A DNA stretch of 64,000 nt from CAWBOY01 sp963790585. GTDB lineage: Bacteria; Planctomycetota; Planctomycetia; Gemmatales; Gemmataceae. A program made the position numbers and the translations under genes. The DNA lies in the NCBI GenBank assembly GCA_963790585.1, contig CAWBOY010000006.1, forward strand, positions 124,001-188,000, in the 5' to 3' direction. Positions within the stretch are counted from its first letter, which is position 1. Each line of letters begins with the position of its first letter. Below the pieces are notes generated by a model. The model saw nothing but the letters and a program-made list of their open reading frames with translations, had not been told where the DNA came from and did no database searches. This document shows positions 18,772-27,961 of this stretch, in pieces.

Positions 18772-19380
18772 TCACGGCAACACATCACGAACAAGAACAG
18801 TGCCGACCGTTGCACGATCCAAGATTAAAGATACGTTCTCGTCAGGCCGAAAATCACGTCGCGTGCGGAAGTGCGGCTCATCCGCCGGCCCGGTTGGGTG
18901 CGTGTATACTTCTAACAAATTATCAGGGATATTGACGATCCAATAAACAGCGACGCTCGCTCGGGCATAGAGGCGAGCCTTGAACGATTCATCACGTTCA
19001 AGCGAAGAATCAGCTACCTCAACCACCAGCCCCATGTCCGCCGGGCCAGGATGACGCGCCCTAAAGTCACGTGGATCGCCGCGAACGACCGCTAGGTCCG
19101 GTTCTGGCTCACTGTCGGCAGTCGTTACCGGGCTTTGACCTCGTAGAAACCAACCGTGCGGTAGGATTTTTGCCAACACCGTATGAAGAAGCACCAAGCA
19201 CAAGTCATGCGGCGGGTTGCGGCTCATTTTTGGAACTATGTATCCTTCTAAGAGTTCGCAGGGGTCATCTTCTCCCAATATCCCAGTCGAAATAAGCTGA
19301 TGGTACTCTTCCACCGTAAATCGGCGGACGGCGACGGGCGGTGGCACGTCGAGGAACGGAGGAACGAGAGATATAGGCAT
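18772..19380 (-). CDS. Uma2 family (DUF820) endonuclease-like protein
   Basis: A 202-residue member of the Uma2/DUF820 family, a PD-(D/E)XK-fold group expanded in cyanobacteria and planctomycetes with unknown substrate. Visible elements are the FTVEEYHQLISTGIL start helix, ELLEGYIV, the catalytic-type EPDLAVVRG strand, and VVEVADSSLERDESFKARLYARA with the E..K spacing. The end is the usual VYWIVN plus C-terminal beta region. The gene is intact. It starts 48 bases after the ArsC-like gene on the same strand and may be co-transcribed. Confidence 0.88.
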   Translation of the reverse strand: MPISLVPPFLDVPPPVAVRRFTVEEYHQLISTGILGEDDPCELLEGYIVPKMSRNPPHDLCLVLLHTVLAKILPHGWFLRGQSPVTTADSEPEPDLAVVRGDPRDFRARHPGPADMGLVVEVADSSLERDESFKARLYARASVAVYWIVNIPDNLLEVYTHPTGPADEPHFRTRRDFRPDENVSLILDRATVGTVLVRDVLP

Positions 19381-19428
19381 ATTGGTTTACCTCGACTCCG
19401 CGAACCGTAGGCGGTTATGCGCTGCAAT

Positions 19429-19791
19429 TCAATCGCCCAGGACCGCGCGATACGCTTCTTCGCTAAATCCGACCAGCAAAGTAGTGCCACGGCGTAGCGT
19501 CGGCGCCCGGAGATTTCCTGTCGGTCCAATCAGACATGCAGCCAACGTATCATCGTCGGGTGGATCCACCTTCATATCGAAGGTGACGATTTTCTTGCCT
19601 TTGACGACGATCACCTTGCTAACGCTGCGAGCCAGCGCGATGACTTCGTCACGTCCGCGCCGATCCCGACTCGCGTCCGCTTGATCGCTCACCTGAGCGA
19701 GGCCATCGACTTCCAGGAAGTCTCGGGCTCTTTGGCAGGACACTCAGTGCTTGCGGTGGTACAGCCAATCGATTTTTGTTGGTGTGGGCAT
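19429..19791 (-). CDS. ArsC-like thioredoxin-fold protein, candidate selenoprotein (in-frame TGA at codon 16)
   Basis: Reading from ATG 19791 gives MPTPTKIDWLYHRKH, then TGA (19746-19744), then VSCQRARDFLE to TAA, 120 residues in all. Both sides of the TGA are in the same frame and match the ArsC/Spx-like family: KIDWLYHRK before the redox site and GPTGNLRAPTLRRG at the C-terminal end. The TGA occupies the first position of the CxxC redox motif, giving UxxC. Downstream of the TGA, GACTTC-CTG-GAAGTC forms a perfect stem at about +25 to +39. Outer GAG/CTC and CC/GG pairs extend it, as a bacterial SECIS would. The gene starts 16 bases after the MoeB-rhodanese stop, with GAGCGG upstream. Without selenocysteine only a truncated start and a GTG-started remainder (19743-19429) would be made. 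Confidence 0.65.
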
Positions 19792-19807
19792 TTTCCGCTC
19801 TGTTCCC

Positions 19808-21005
19808 TTAATAACGTGGCATCGCGGGGTCGATACGTTCGGCCCATGCCATGATGCCGCCCTTGAGGTTGAGTAGCTTGCGAAAGCCCTGCTCGCGGAG
19901 AAGCTGGATCGCTTTCTGGCTGCGCATCCCGCTCTTGCAATGGACGATGATTTCCCGGTCACGATCGAGCTCGCCATGACGCTGCGGCAGGGCGGGCAGG
20001 GGGATGAGCGTGCTTCCGACGATCCGGCAAATCTGAAACTCCTCTGGATTGCGCACGTCGAGGATGAACAGACTCGTCTCTTGGCGGTCGAGGCGTTTTT
20101 CAGCTCCTCCACGGTGATGTCGCCGCTGCCGGCATCCTTCTTCTTCCGCGGCGGCTCGCCGCGCATGCCGCAAAATTGCTCGTAGTCAATCAATTGTTTG
20201 ATACGTTGGATTGTCGCCACACATGGGGCACTTCGGGATTGCGCTGCACTTTGAACTCACGGAAGCTCATTTGCAGCGCATCATAGAGCAACAGCCGGCC
20301 AATCAAAGGCGTGCCCTGGCCCAAAATCAACTTCACGGCCTCGGTCGCCTGGATGCAGCCGACCAGGCCCGGGAGGATGCCGAGAACGCCACCCTTCGGC
20401 ACAGCTCGGGCACCTCGCCGGGCGGCGGCGGCTCAGGGTAGAGGCAGCGATAGCACGGACCACGGCCCGGATAGAAAACAGACGCCTGACCATCGAAACG
20501 AAAGATGCTTCCATAAACGTTTGGCTTGCCCAGCAGCACACAGGCATCGTTGACGAGATAGCGCGTCGCGAAATTGTCGGTGCCGTCGATCACGATGTCA
20601 TACGGCCGAAAAAGGTTGAGAGCGTTGGTCGGAATCGAGCCGCGTTTCGTAGAGGTCGAGCTTTACTTCATGATTGATCGCCTGGATGCGGTCGCGTGCC
20701 GAGTGGAGCTTGAGCCGGCCGACGTCGGCGGTGCCGTGCAAAATCTGACGATGCAGATTGCTGAAATCGACGACATCGAAATCGATCAGGCCGAGTCGAC
20801 CAACGCCGGCGGCGGCGAGGTAGAGCCCCAGCGGCGAGCCAAGGCCGCCTGTGCCGACAAGCAAGACGGAGGAGGCCTTGAGCCGTTTTTGCCCCTCCAT
20901 GCCAACTTCCGGCATGATGAGGTGACGGCTGTAACGGGCCACTTCTTGCTGGGACAGCGTCATACCCGCCGCTCGCGCGGGCAGGGTATCGAGAGGGGAA
21001 TTCAT
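19808..21005 (-). CDS. moeB: MoeB/ThiF-type adenylyltransferase with C-terminal rhodanese domain, frameshifted
   Basis: An E1-like enzyme that adenylates the C-terminal Gly of a ubiquitin-like sulfur carrier (MoaD/ThiS). It is fused to a rhodanese domain that supplies sulfur. The N-terminal part shows YSRHLIMPEVG, the nucleotide motif GTGGLGSP, LIDFDVVD and NLHRQ. The central part has IDGTDNFATRYLVND and zinc-site CYRC. The rhodanese part has LFILDVRNPEEF and the active-site loop HCKSGMRS with catalytic Cys. At least four indels break the frame (near 20625, 20400, 20210 and 20110), some at CGCG and some in homopolymers. Fragments readable without repair are 20598-21005, 20333-20593, 20190-20402 and 19808-20173. 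It is probably one operon with the ArsC-like gene. Confidence 0.82.
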
Positions 21006-21041
21006 GATGGCGGATCCAAGGGAAGGCGTAGTGCCGGGCGG

Positions 21042-21494
21042 TTACTTGGTAAGAAAGCCTACTTCTTCATCATTAGGCAATTTCCAAAGCTCCGGCACGA
21101 CAGACGCTATTTTTTTCGCCAGGCTTTCAGAAAGCCGGATAGGAACCTTAGGCGCACGCTTCACGGTCAGCACGAGCCAAGAAAATCGCCACCATTGCTT
21201 GCGCTCGACGGCCAACTCGTTCCAGGGAAGGAAGAGCGGCGCATGACCAGGTCTGATTAGAAAAAAGGGAACGATTAATATCCCTTCCGCATCGACGCCG
21301 ATGGTCAAGCAATTGTTGTAATCACACCAGCTGACCTTGGCGCTCTGAAAACTCCAACTCACATCAAGGCGTACCTTGAGTGTGCGATAGAATCTCGCTA
21401 ACAACCACCAACCACTGAGCCAGGCGATGGCATAGCCGAGGAACACAAACCAGAGGACGATCAGCGGAAGAATGAGTAAAGGCAAGAATTGCAT
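21042..21494 (-). CDS. Small membrane protein, hypothetical
   Basis: A 150-residue protein. The N-terminus is strongly hydrophobic, with one long or two short membrane segments at residues 1-33 (MQFLPLLILPLIVLWFVFLG, AIAWLSGWWLLARF). A soluble beta-rich domain follows (LTIGVDAEGILIVPFFLIRPGHAPLFLPWNEL). That pattern resembles small PH-like or YcxB-type membrane-tethered domains, but I do not recognise the family. It lies between moeB and fabF on the same strand. Confidence 0.6.
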   Translation of the reverse strand: MQFLPLLILPLIVLWFVFLGYAIAWLSGWWLLARFYRTLKVRLDVSWSFQSAKVSWCDYNNCLTIGVDAEGILIVPFFLIRPGHAPLFLPWNELAVERKQWWRFSWLVLTVKRAPKVPIRLSESLAKKIASVVPELWKLPNDEEVGFLTK

Positions 21495-21521
21495 CGAGCC
21501 GCCCCGTGAATGGCGTACCGC

Positions 21522-22760
21522 TCAGTCAACCGTTCCGACGACCACCGAGCAATTGTGGCCGCCGAAGCCGAAGCTGTTTGAGATGGCGCGGCGCACGCGC
21601 ATTTCGCGTGCCGTGTTCGGCACATAATCGAGATCGCAAGCCGGGTCGGGAGTGCAATAATTGATTGTGGGATGCACGACGCCATGCTTGATCGTGAGAA
21701 CGCAGGCGATCAGTTCGATGCCGCCGCTGGCGCCGAGAAGGTGGCCCGTCATACTCTTGGTGCTGCTCACCGCCAGGCGATAGGCGTGATCGCCAAAAAC
21801 GGCCTTGATCGCTTGTGTTTCGGCAGCGTCGCCCAGAGGCGTGCTCGTGCCGTGCGCGTTGACGTATTGAACGTCGCTGGCATTTAATTTCGCATCCGCG
21901 AGCGCCTGCCGCATTGCCTCGGCGGCACCAAGCCCGCAAGGATGGGGCGCGGTGATGTGATGCGCATCCGCGGTAGCGCCCACGCCGAGCAACTCCGCAT
22001 AAATGGGCGCGCCGCGCTTTCTGGCATGTTGCAACTCCTCGAGCACCACGATGCCCGCGCCTTCGCTCAAGACGAACCCATCGCGGTCCGCGTCGAAGGG
22101 CCGGCTGGCCGCCTGGGGATTGTCCTTTCGCAACGAGACTGCTTTACAGGAGATGAAGCCGCCCAAACCCATCGGCGTGATCGCGGCTTCGGTCCCGCCT
22201 GAGAGCATGACGTCGGCGTAGCCATGTTGAATCGCCCGCAACGAATCGCCCAAGGCGTTGGCGGCCGAAGCGCAGGCTGTCGTAACGGTTGTGTTGACGG
22301 CTCTTAAGCCAAACTTGATCGACAGGCTTCCCGACGCCGAATTGGCGATCATCTTCGGAATCACGAACGGGCTGACGGCGGACGGCCCTTTTTGTATCAG
22401 CCGGATATGCTGCTCTTCGTACTCCGTCATGCCGCCGATGCCGGTGCCGATGATGACGCCGCAGCGGAACGGCTCTTCCTTGGCGAAATCGATGCCGCTG
22501 TCTTTGACCGCTTCCTGGCCAGCGACCATGGCGAATTGCGAAAAACGATCCAGTCGGCGCGCTTCGTAGGCACCGAGATAAGCGTCTGGCTTGAAATCGT
22601 GAACCTGGCCGGCAAAACCGATCTTGAAAGCGGTCGTATCAAACAACGTGATCGGACCGATGCCGCTACGCCCCGCACACAAGCCTCGCCAATATCCGGC
22701 GACGTCCAGCGCGAGTGGATTGACGGTACCGATTCCCGTAATGACGACGCGCCGGGTCAT
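21522..22760 (-). CDS. fabF: 3-oxoacyl-ACP synthase II
   Basis: Beta-ketoacyl-ACP synthase II, which elongates acyl-ACP with malonyl-ACP in fatty-acid synthesis. The 412-residue length is normal. The catalytic triad is visible as TACAS (Cys, about residue 165), NAHGTSTPLGD (His) and STKSMTGHLLGASG (His). The C-terminal SFGFGGHN loop is conserved. The gene overlaps the end of acpP by 4 bases (ATGA), so the two are translationally coupled. Confidence 0.97.
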   Translation of the reverse strand: MTRRVVITGIGTVNPLALDVAGYWRGLCAGRSGIGPITLFDTTAFKIGFAGQVHDFKPDAYLGAYEARRLDRFSQFAMVAGQEAVKDSGIDFAKEEPFRCGVIIGTGIGGMTEYEEQHIRLIQKGPSAVSPFVIPKMIANSASGSLSIKFGLRAVNTTVTTACASAANALGDSLRAIQHGYADVMLSGGTEAAITPMGLGGFISCKAVSLRKDNPQAASRPFDADRDGFVLSEGAGIVVLEELQHARKRGAPIYAELLGVGATADAHHITAPHPCGLGAAEAMRQALADAKLNASDVQYVNAHGTSTPLGDAAETQAIKAVFGDHAYRLAVSSTKSMTGHLLGASGGIELIACVLTIKHGVVHPTINYCTPDPACDLDYVPNTAREMRVRRAISNSFGFGGHNCSVVVGTVD

Positions 22761-23002
22761 TTCTTGGCTTGCTCCCGCTCAATGTAATCGATCGCTTCGC
22801 CGACGTTGCGAAATTTCTCCGCTTGCTCCTCGGGGATCGTGATGTCGAATTCCTCTTCGAGATGCATCACCATTTCGGTCAGAGCCAACGAATCGGCGCC
22901 GACATCCTCCTGAAACTTCGTTTGCCTATTAACTTGCTGGCGATTGACGCCTAAGTTCTCGCAGATAACTTCGACAACGCGTTCTTCCAGTGTTGCCAGC
23001 AT
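22757..23002 (-). CDS. acpP: Acyl carrier protein
   Basis: An 81-residue acidic acyl carrier protein. The phosphopantetheine attachment site is DSLALTE (Ser at about residue 38). Helix II is followed by FDITIPEEQAEKF as in typical AcpP. It carries growing acyl chains for FabD, FabF and PlsX encoded beside it. Start ATG 23002 is followed directly by the conserved first helix. Confidence 0.97.
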   Translation of the reverse strand: MLATLEERVVEVICENLGVNRQQVNRQTKFQEDVGADSLALTEMVMHLEEEFDITIPEEQAEKFRNVGEAIDYIEREQAKK

Positions 23003-23077
23003 GTTGAAGCCCTCCGTGGCTCGGAATAAGAATTACCCGGATTTTCGCGCTTGACCATACACGGGTATTTACCACAG

Positions 23078-24046
23078 TCAGCGCTCAAGTGACAAGGCGA
23101 TCCCAAAACAGTGAGCCGGCTTAGAAAGCAACTTTAGGCTTCGATGTTCACACACTCGGCTTTGCGCTGGAACGCGCTTCAGCAAGCCCGCGAGCACCCG
23201 CTTTGGGCCGAGTTCATAAAAGCGCTCGATTCCGGCAGCCAGCAAACCGCGCGTGCAATCCTCCCAAAGCACCGGCTGCACCACTTGACGGACGAGAAGT
23301 TGGCGGATCTCCTCCGGATCGGTGTGCGGCTTCGCATCGACATTGGACCAGACCGGAACACGCGGCGGCTTGATATCGACTTCCTTCAATGCCCGAGCCA
23401 GCGTGTCATCCGCCGGTTTCATGAGAGACGTATGAAACGCGCCGGCCACGGCGAGGCGAACAGGTCGCGCCCCCGCGGCTTCGGCCATTTTTTCAACTCG
23501 ATCGCAAGCCTCGCGATCGCCGGAGACCACGAGGTTGCCCGGGCAGAGAAGGTTTGCCAGCTGCAATGTGCCGCCCTGACGAGCCTGTTCGCACAAGGCC
23601 TCGACTTGGGCCCGTTCCAAGCCGATGATGCTCACCATTGCGCCCGGCTTACTGTCCGCCGCGGCTTGCATTGCCGCGCCGCGCTGCTGCACCAGACGCA
23701 CGCCGTCGCTGAAGCTCAGCGCCCGGGCGAAGGCGAGGGCTGTATACTCGCCGAGACTAAGGCCCGCTGTCGCCGTCACCTTAGCTTCAATTCCTGGGTC
23801 GGTTTGGCGGAGTGATTCGAGCGCAGCCATACTCGCCACGAATATGGCCGGTTGGCTGATGACGGTGGAGTTCAGCTGTTCCGCTGGGCCGTTCAGACAG
23901 ATTTCGAGCAGATCATAGCCCAGAACCTTGGACGCTTCGACGAACAGCTGGCGCGCCAAAGGAACGGAGTCGGCCAGGGCCTTGCCCATGCCGACATATT
24001 GGGCACCCTGACCGGGAAAAAGAAAGGCGATGGATGACATCTGCAC
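23078..24046 (-). CDS. fabD: Malonyl-CoA:ACP transacylase
   Basis: FabD loads malonate onto ACP. It has FPGQGAQ near residue 10, the nucleophile elbow GLSLGEYTAL (Ser), conserved AGAFHTSLM (His) and VWSNVDAKPH. The last residues of this frame (QSRVCEHRSLK onwards) are out of frame. Adding GC at GCGC (23164-23167) restores the usual ARKAECVNIEA ending with TAA at 23134-23136, so the true gene probably spans 23134-24046. Confidence 0.95.
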   Translation of the reverse strand: MQMSSIAFLFPGQGAQYVGMGKALADSVPLARQLFVEASKVLGYDLLEICLNGPAEQLNSTVISQPAIFVASMAALESLRQTDPGIEAKVTATAGLSLGEYTALAFARALSFSDGVRLVQQRGAAMQAAADSKPGAMVSIIGLERAQVEALCEQARQGGTLQLANLLCPGNLVVSGDREACDRVEKMAEAAGARPVRLAVAGAFHTSLMKPADDTLARALKEVDIKPPRVPVWSNVDAKPHTDPEEIRQLLVRQVVQPVLWEDCTRGLLAAGIERFYELGPKRVLAGLLKRVPAQSRVCEHRSLKLLSKPAHCFGIALSLER

Positions 24047-24081
24047 TTACCAGAAAAGAGATACCAGGCACAGCGACGGCG

Positions 24082-25095
24082 TTATTCGTCGTTAGGGATC
24101 GACGGAATGGAGGCTAATTCTTTGACGATTAGGTCGTTAAGGCCGGCGCGGACATAGGTGGCGGCTGCCGCCAAGGCGTTCTTGATGGCGCGGTCTTTGC
24201 TACTGCCGTGACAAATCAAACAGATGCCGTCGATACCAAGCAATGGTGCGCCACCGAAAGCACTATAGTGGTAACGCTCGGCGAGGTCCTGGAGCGCTTT
24301 CTCGCCCTTAGGACGTTCGACGCCCAAGGCTCCCAAAACTTCCTTGGCCGCCATTTTCATGGTGAAGTCGAAGGTGCCTTCGCAAGTTTTGAGGACGACA
24401 TTGCCGACGAAGCCATCGGTCACAACCACGTCGACCGTACCATTGTGCAGGTCGCGACCTTCGACGTTGCCGATGAATTGATCGCGTAAATGGCTCGCGC
24501 GGAACAGCGCTTGGGTATCCTTGGCCAGATCGTGTCCTTTGGCCTCTTCGGAGCCGATGTTCATGATGCCGATCTTCGGCTTATCGCGTTTGAGAATATG
24601 CCGGCAGAAGATCGAACCCATCACGCCATACTGAAACAGATGTTCGGGCTTGGGATTCACATTGGCGCCGACATCGAGCATGACGCAAAAGCCTGTGAAT
24701 GTCGGCACGGCCGCCGCGATTCCAGGTCTCCGGACATTGGCCAAAAATCGCTTGAGGAAAAGGCCGCCGGCGACCATCGCGCCAGTGTTGCCGGCGGAGA
24801 CGATGCCCTCGACCTTGCGCTGCGCGAGCAGTTGCCAGCAACGGCTGATAGAGTTGTCAGGCTTGCGCCGCAATCCTTCGACAGGGCTATCTTCCATGCC
24901 GACGACTTGCGTACAGTGGAAAACCTCAATTCGATCGCGGACGGCGCTGCTATCCACCAACAGGGGCTCGAGTTTGGCCTGATCGCCGACCAAGGTTAGC
25001 TGTAACTCAGCATCGTCGGCGAGAGCCTGCAAAGCGCCGGCGACGATTGGCCTGGGCGCATGATCTCCGCCCATCGCGTCCAGCGCGAGCCGCAT
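24082..25095 (-). CDS. plsX: Phosphate acyltransferase
   Basis: PlsX converts acyl-ACP to acyl-phosphate for phospholipid synthesis. The 337-residue length is normal. The start LALDAMGGDHAP is the family hallmark, with IVSAGNTGAMVAG, LDVGANVNPKP, VVTDGFVGNVVLK and YSAFGGAPLLGIDG following. It begins 3 bases after the rpmF stop, the rpmF-plsX-fab arrangement seen in many bacteria. It acts as a peripheral membrane enzyme. Confidence 0.97.
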   Translation of the reverse strand: MRLALDAMGGDHAPRPIVAGALQALADDAELQLTLVGDQAKLEPLLVDSSAVRDRIEVFHCTQVVGMEDSPVEGLRRKPDNSISRCWQLLAQRKVEGIVSAGNTGAMVAGGLFLKRFLANVRRPGIAAAVPTFTGFCVMLDVGANVNPKPEHLFQYGVMGSIFCRHILKRDKPKIGIMNIGSEEAKGHDLAKDTQALFRASHLRDQFIGNVEGRDLHNGTVDVVVTDGFVGNVVLKTCEGTFDFTMKMAAKEVLGALGVERPKGEKALQDLAERYHYSAFGGAPLLGIDGICLICHGSSKDRAIKNALAAAATYVRAGLNDLIVKELASIPSIPNDE

Positions 25096-25098
25096 GGC

Positions 25099-25287
25099 TT
25101 ACTTCTCCTCGGTTTCGTGAACGACGATTTCCTTGTCTTGATAAAATCCGCAATTGGAACAAATCCGATGAGGCAACACCGGCTGCTCACAATGGGTGCA
25201 ATACTGCACCTGAACGGGAGCCAAGCCATGATGGCTCCGGCGCATGCCCTTGCGGGAGTGAGAGGTGCGTCGCTTAGGAACGGCCAT
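25099..25287 (-). CDS. rpmF: 50S ribosomal protein bL32
   Basis: A 62-residue ribosomal protein starting MAVPKRRTSHSRKGMRRSHH, the bL32 hallmark. Four zinc-binding cysteines are present in CTHCEQP and CSNCGFY. A longer open frame reaches 25842, but ATG 25287 is the family start and a promoter lies just upstream. It is the first gene of the fatty-acid operon. Confidence 0.96.
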   Translation of the reverse strand: MAVPKRRTSHSRKGMRRSHHGLAPVQVQYCTHCEQPVLPHRICSNCGFYQDKEIVVHETEEK

Positions 25288-25332
25288 GTCGTTTTCGCCT
25301 TGATCGAGACTGTTGCTACGGCAAAGTTTTGT

Positions 25333-25361
25333 ATAGTAGACGCGGTTAAGAAGGCTGTCAA
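25333..25361 (-). promoter_or_regulatory. Promoter of the rpmF-plsX-fabD-acpP-fabF operon
   Basis: On the minus strand, TTGACA (25361-25356) and TACTAT (25338-25333) are separated by exactly 17 bases. The start of transcription would fall about 40 bases before the rpmF ATG. Confidence 0.65.
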
Positions 25362-25457
25362 GAGAACGGATCGGCACCCTCGAGTGCGCTGCGCTTGAAC
25401 ATTTCTCTGAGAATTTGAATGCACCTATTTTATTGGAGATCAGAGCGGCGTATGTCG

Positions 25458-25485
25458 TTGACAGTCCGTCCCATCTCGCTAGAAT
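25458..25485 (+). promoter_or_regulatory. Promoter of rpsR
   Basis: TTGACA (25458-25463) and TAGAAT (25480-25485) are 16 bases apart, about 60 bases before the rpsR start. It is divergent from the rpmF promoter, with about 100 bases between them. Confidence 0.6.
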
Positions 25486-25545
25486 GGCGTTTTGGTTCAA
25501 TAACCGGACTGGTTTTATGTCACCTGGATAGGGAAATAGACAGCG

Positions 25546-25788
25546 ATGGTTCGAAAGAAGCTCGGTCGTGGCCGGAAAAATCGTTGCCGTTTTTGCACCA
25601 AAGAAGGTTGCCCGCGCCCGGCCTTCGTTGATTACAAGGACGTGCAGACGCTCAAAAAACTTTGCACCAGCCAGGGAAAACTCTTTAGCCGCAAGCGCAG
25701 CGGCAATTGTGCCGCGTTTCAGCGTGCTGTAAAGGATGCTGTCAAGCGCGCGCGTTTCATGTCTCTCATGCCATATGTCGGCGAATAA
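25546..25788 (+). CDS. rpsR: 30S ribosomal protein bS18
   Basis: An 80-residue bS18. Its N-terminal zinc-type cluster CRFCTKEGCPRPAFVDYKD and the core LKKLCTSQGKLFSRKRSGNCAAFQRAVKDAVKRARFM are diagnostic. It binds 16S rRNA beside bS6. It stands alone here, away from rpsF and rplI, transcribed from its own promoter. Confidence 0.95.
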   Translation: MVRKKLGRGRKNRCRFCTKEGCPRPAFVDYKDVQTLKKLCTSQGKLFSRKRSGNCAAFQRAVKDAVKRARFMSLMPYVGE

Positions 25789-25854
25789 TCCTGCGTACGA
25801 AGCGTCGGCGAAGCGCATTTTGAAAGTGCTCTTCGCCGGCATCGCGGGACATTT

Positions 25855-26187
25855 TCAAATGGCCGGCTCAATCTCGGCCGACATCGACCCCTTGCAATCT
25901 TTGCTGCTATCGGGATCGGGGCCGAAAGCGTGGATCTGGTCGCGCTTCAACTCGGCATGCTCCATTGTCGTAGTCAATACGATCACACGTCCCGACCTGT
26001 CAACCTCACAGGCCATCTGATAGCCCTTTTCGGGCGGATAACCAAATAGAACCTGAAGCATCGTGATGACATAGCCATACGTATGATCGTCGTCATTCAA
26101 GAGTATGACGTTGTAGGGGGGCTGACGTTTGGTCCGTTCATCGGGAAGCATCTTCGGAGCGGCGGGCAGGGTGGTTATGTGCGGCAT
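25855..26187 (-). CDS. clpS: ATP-dependent Clp protease adaptor ClpS
   Basis: A 110-residue ClpS, the adaptor that delivers N-end-rule substrates to ClpAP. Conserved features are YNVILLNDDDHTYGYVI, with the Asn-Asp pair that binds the N-degron amine, and MACEVDRSGRVIVLTTTMEHAELKRDQI. The C-terminal tail after FGPDPD is longer than usual. The usual partner clpA is not adjacent. Confidence 0.93.
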   Translation of the reverse strand: MPHITTLPAAPKMLPDERTKRQPPYNVILLNDDDHTYGYVITMLQVLFGYPPEKGYQMACEVDRSGRVIVLTTTMEHAELKRDQIHAFGPDPDSSKDCKGSMSAEIEPAI

Positions 26188-26229
26188 GGCGAGAAATCCT
26201 ATCGAGATCTAATACCGAGAATCCATCAA

Positions 26230-27901
26230 TCAGCGATTACGGCCTAAGGCGAGCAATGTGATGTCGTCGAACGCTGCCGCCCGGCCGGCGGCATGTTGCT
26301 GGACCGCTTTGGCAATTAAGTCAATCAATTGCTGCGGGCCACACGCCCCTGCACCGTCCGCCACGGCTTGAACGCCCTTGAGCGTAAACTGCACATTCTT
26401 TACGTCCGCAGCATCGGTTACGCCGTCCGTGAAGAGAAGCAGGATGTCTCCGGGCTCTAGAGAAACACTCATGGCATCGAACGGATAATCCTCCATGATC
26501 CCAAGTAACACTCCTGTTTCGCGTCGGCCGATGACCTCTTTCAAAGGCTCGCCGGGACGGTACAGCAACGGTGAATTGTGGCCGGCGCTTACAATGGTCA
26601 CGGTGTGCGAGGCAGGGTCTACGACGGCTAAGCGCCAATGATACGAAGCGATCCGCCTGACTGGTAAACTCATAAAGCAAGTTATTGAGCTTGGTAACCG
26701 CTTTGCCCGGATCGCTCTCGGTGAGTACGCTGAAGCGCGTGTCGGAAGAAAGCTTGGCCATCAGCAGGGCTGCCGGAATACCTTTACCAGCGACGTCGCC
26801 GACCGCCGCCACGAGCTTGCCATCGGCCGTGGGAATGAATCCGTAGTAGTCGCCGCCGACATCGAGAGCGGGCTGATAAAACGCACCAAACTGGTAGTCG
26901 GTCACAACCGGCAATGATTTCGGCAAGAAACTAAGCTGCACCTGATGTGCCAATTCAAGGTCGCGTTTTATCTTTTCTTGGCGCACTACATCTTCGAGCA
27001 GTCGGGCATTCTCCAGAGCAATCGATGCCTGGTTCGACACGCCCCAGAGCAGCTTCAGATCGTCTTGTGTAAATTTCTTACTGCGGTCCTGGGTGTCCAG
27101 TTGTATCACACCGAATGCTTTGCCTTCGGCAGTGCATAGGGGCACACACATCACAGACCGAATCTTAAAGTCGACGACACTTTGGCTCAGCTGCACGCGA
27201 TCATCTTTGGTTGCATCGTCACTCAAAAAGGCCTGGGCGGTTTCCAGGCAACGTCGCACGATGCTCTTGCTGAAGCGAGCATTGGCCTCGTCTTGCGGTC
27301 GACGCGTCTTAACCACGCGTGGCATCAACTTGTTGAGATTGCCTTCTTCGGACTGAATCAAGAAACAACGGTCCGCTTGCCGGAAGAGCAGAAAAAGGCT
27401 GTCCGCGATCTTCGGCAGGAGCTGGCCGAGTTCCAACGTCTTGCTGAGATTGGCACTTATTTCCAGGAGCCCGCGCAGTTTTTCAGCGGGCTGTGTTTCG
27501 AGCAACAGGCCCCCCGTCGCGCTGAGCGAAGCTTCTACGGTTGAAGTCGTGCCGTCAGCGTCGGTGTATTCGTCTAGATCATCGGTCGAGGAAGCTGCTG
27601 GCGTAACCGTGGCTTCGTCCACGAACACGGCCATGAAATCGCAGATGCGAATTTTATCGTTGTGTTTGAGCTGGGTCCGAGAAGTAATTGCCTGGTTGTT
27701 GACGAAGGTGCCGTTGCGGCTCTGCTTGTCCTCGATAAAAAACTTGCCCTGGACGCGTAGGATCTGCGCGTGTTCGCGGCTGACCGACGTAATGGGTATG
27801 ACGACCGCGCAGTCCGGATTTCGGCCCATGACGAACCGATCGCCGTCGAGCTGCAAGCTGCTTCCTTCGTTATTGCCTTTGAGTATCTGCAAGGAAGGCA
27901 T
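26230..27901 (-). CDS. FHA-GAF-PP2C (SpoIIE-like) serine phosphatase, frameshifted
   Basis: A regulatory phosphatase of about 557 residues. The N-terminal FHA domain binds phosphothreonine (FVMGRNPDCAVVI, SVSREHAQI, SRNGTFVNN). A GAF sensor follows in the middle (VMCVPLCTAEGKAFGVIQLDT). The PP2C-type catalytic domain has metal-site DVGGDYYGF, GDVAGKGIPAALLMA and LLLFTDGVTDAAD. It would act on phosphoserine anti-sigma antagonists or similar substrates. The frame breaks near 26640 in the ALSR/AVVDPA region; readable parts are 26321-27901 and 26230-26673. I chose ATG 27901 (MPSLQILKG, the usual FHA start); ATG 27961 is possible. Confidence 0.82.
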
Positions 27902-27961
27902 TCGAGCACCCGTGGGCTGCGCGACACGAAATCGACCAGCCAGCGTCAGCAAGACTGGCAT

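Noticed and set aside
19744..19746. In-frame TGA explained as one of the GC-loss frameshifts
   Set aside because: The reading frame is the same before and after the TGA, so no insertion or deletion is needed.
25099..25842. 247-residue reading for the bL32 gene
   Set aside because: The family start MAVPKRRTS at 25287, with a promoter immediately upstream, shows that the N-terminal extension is not coding.
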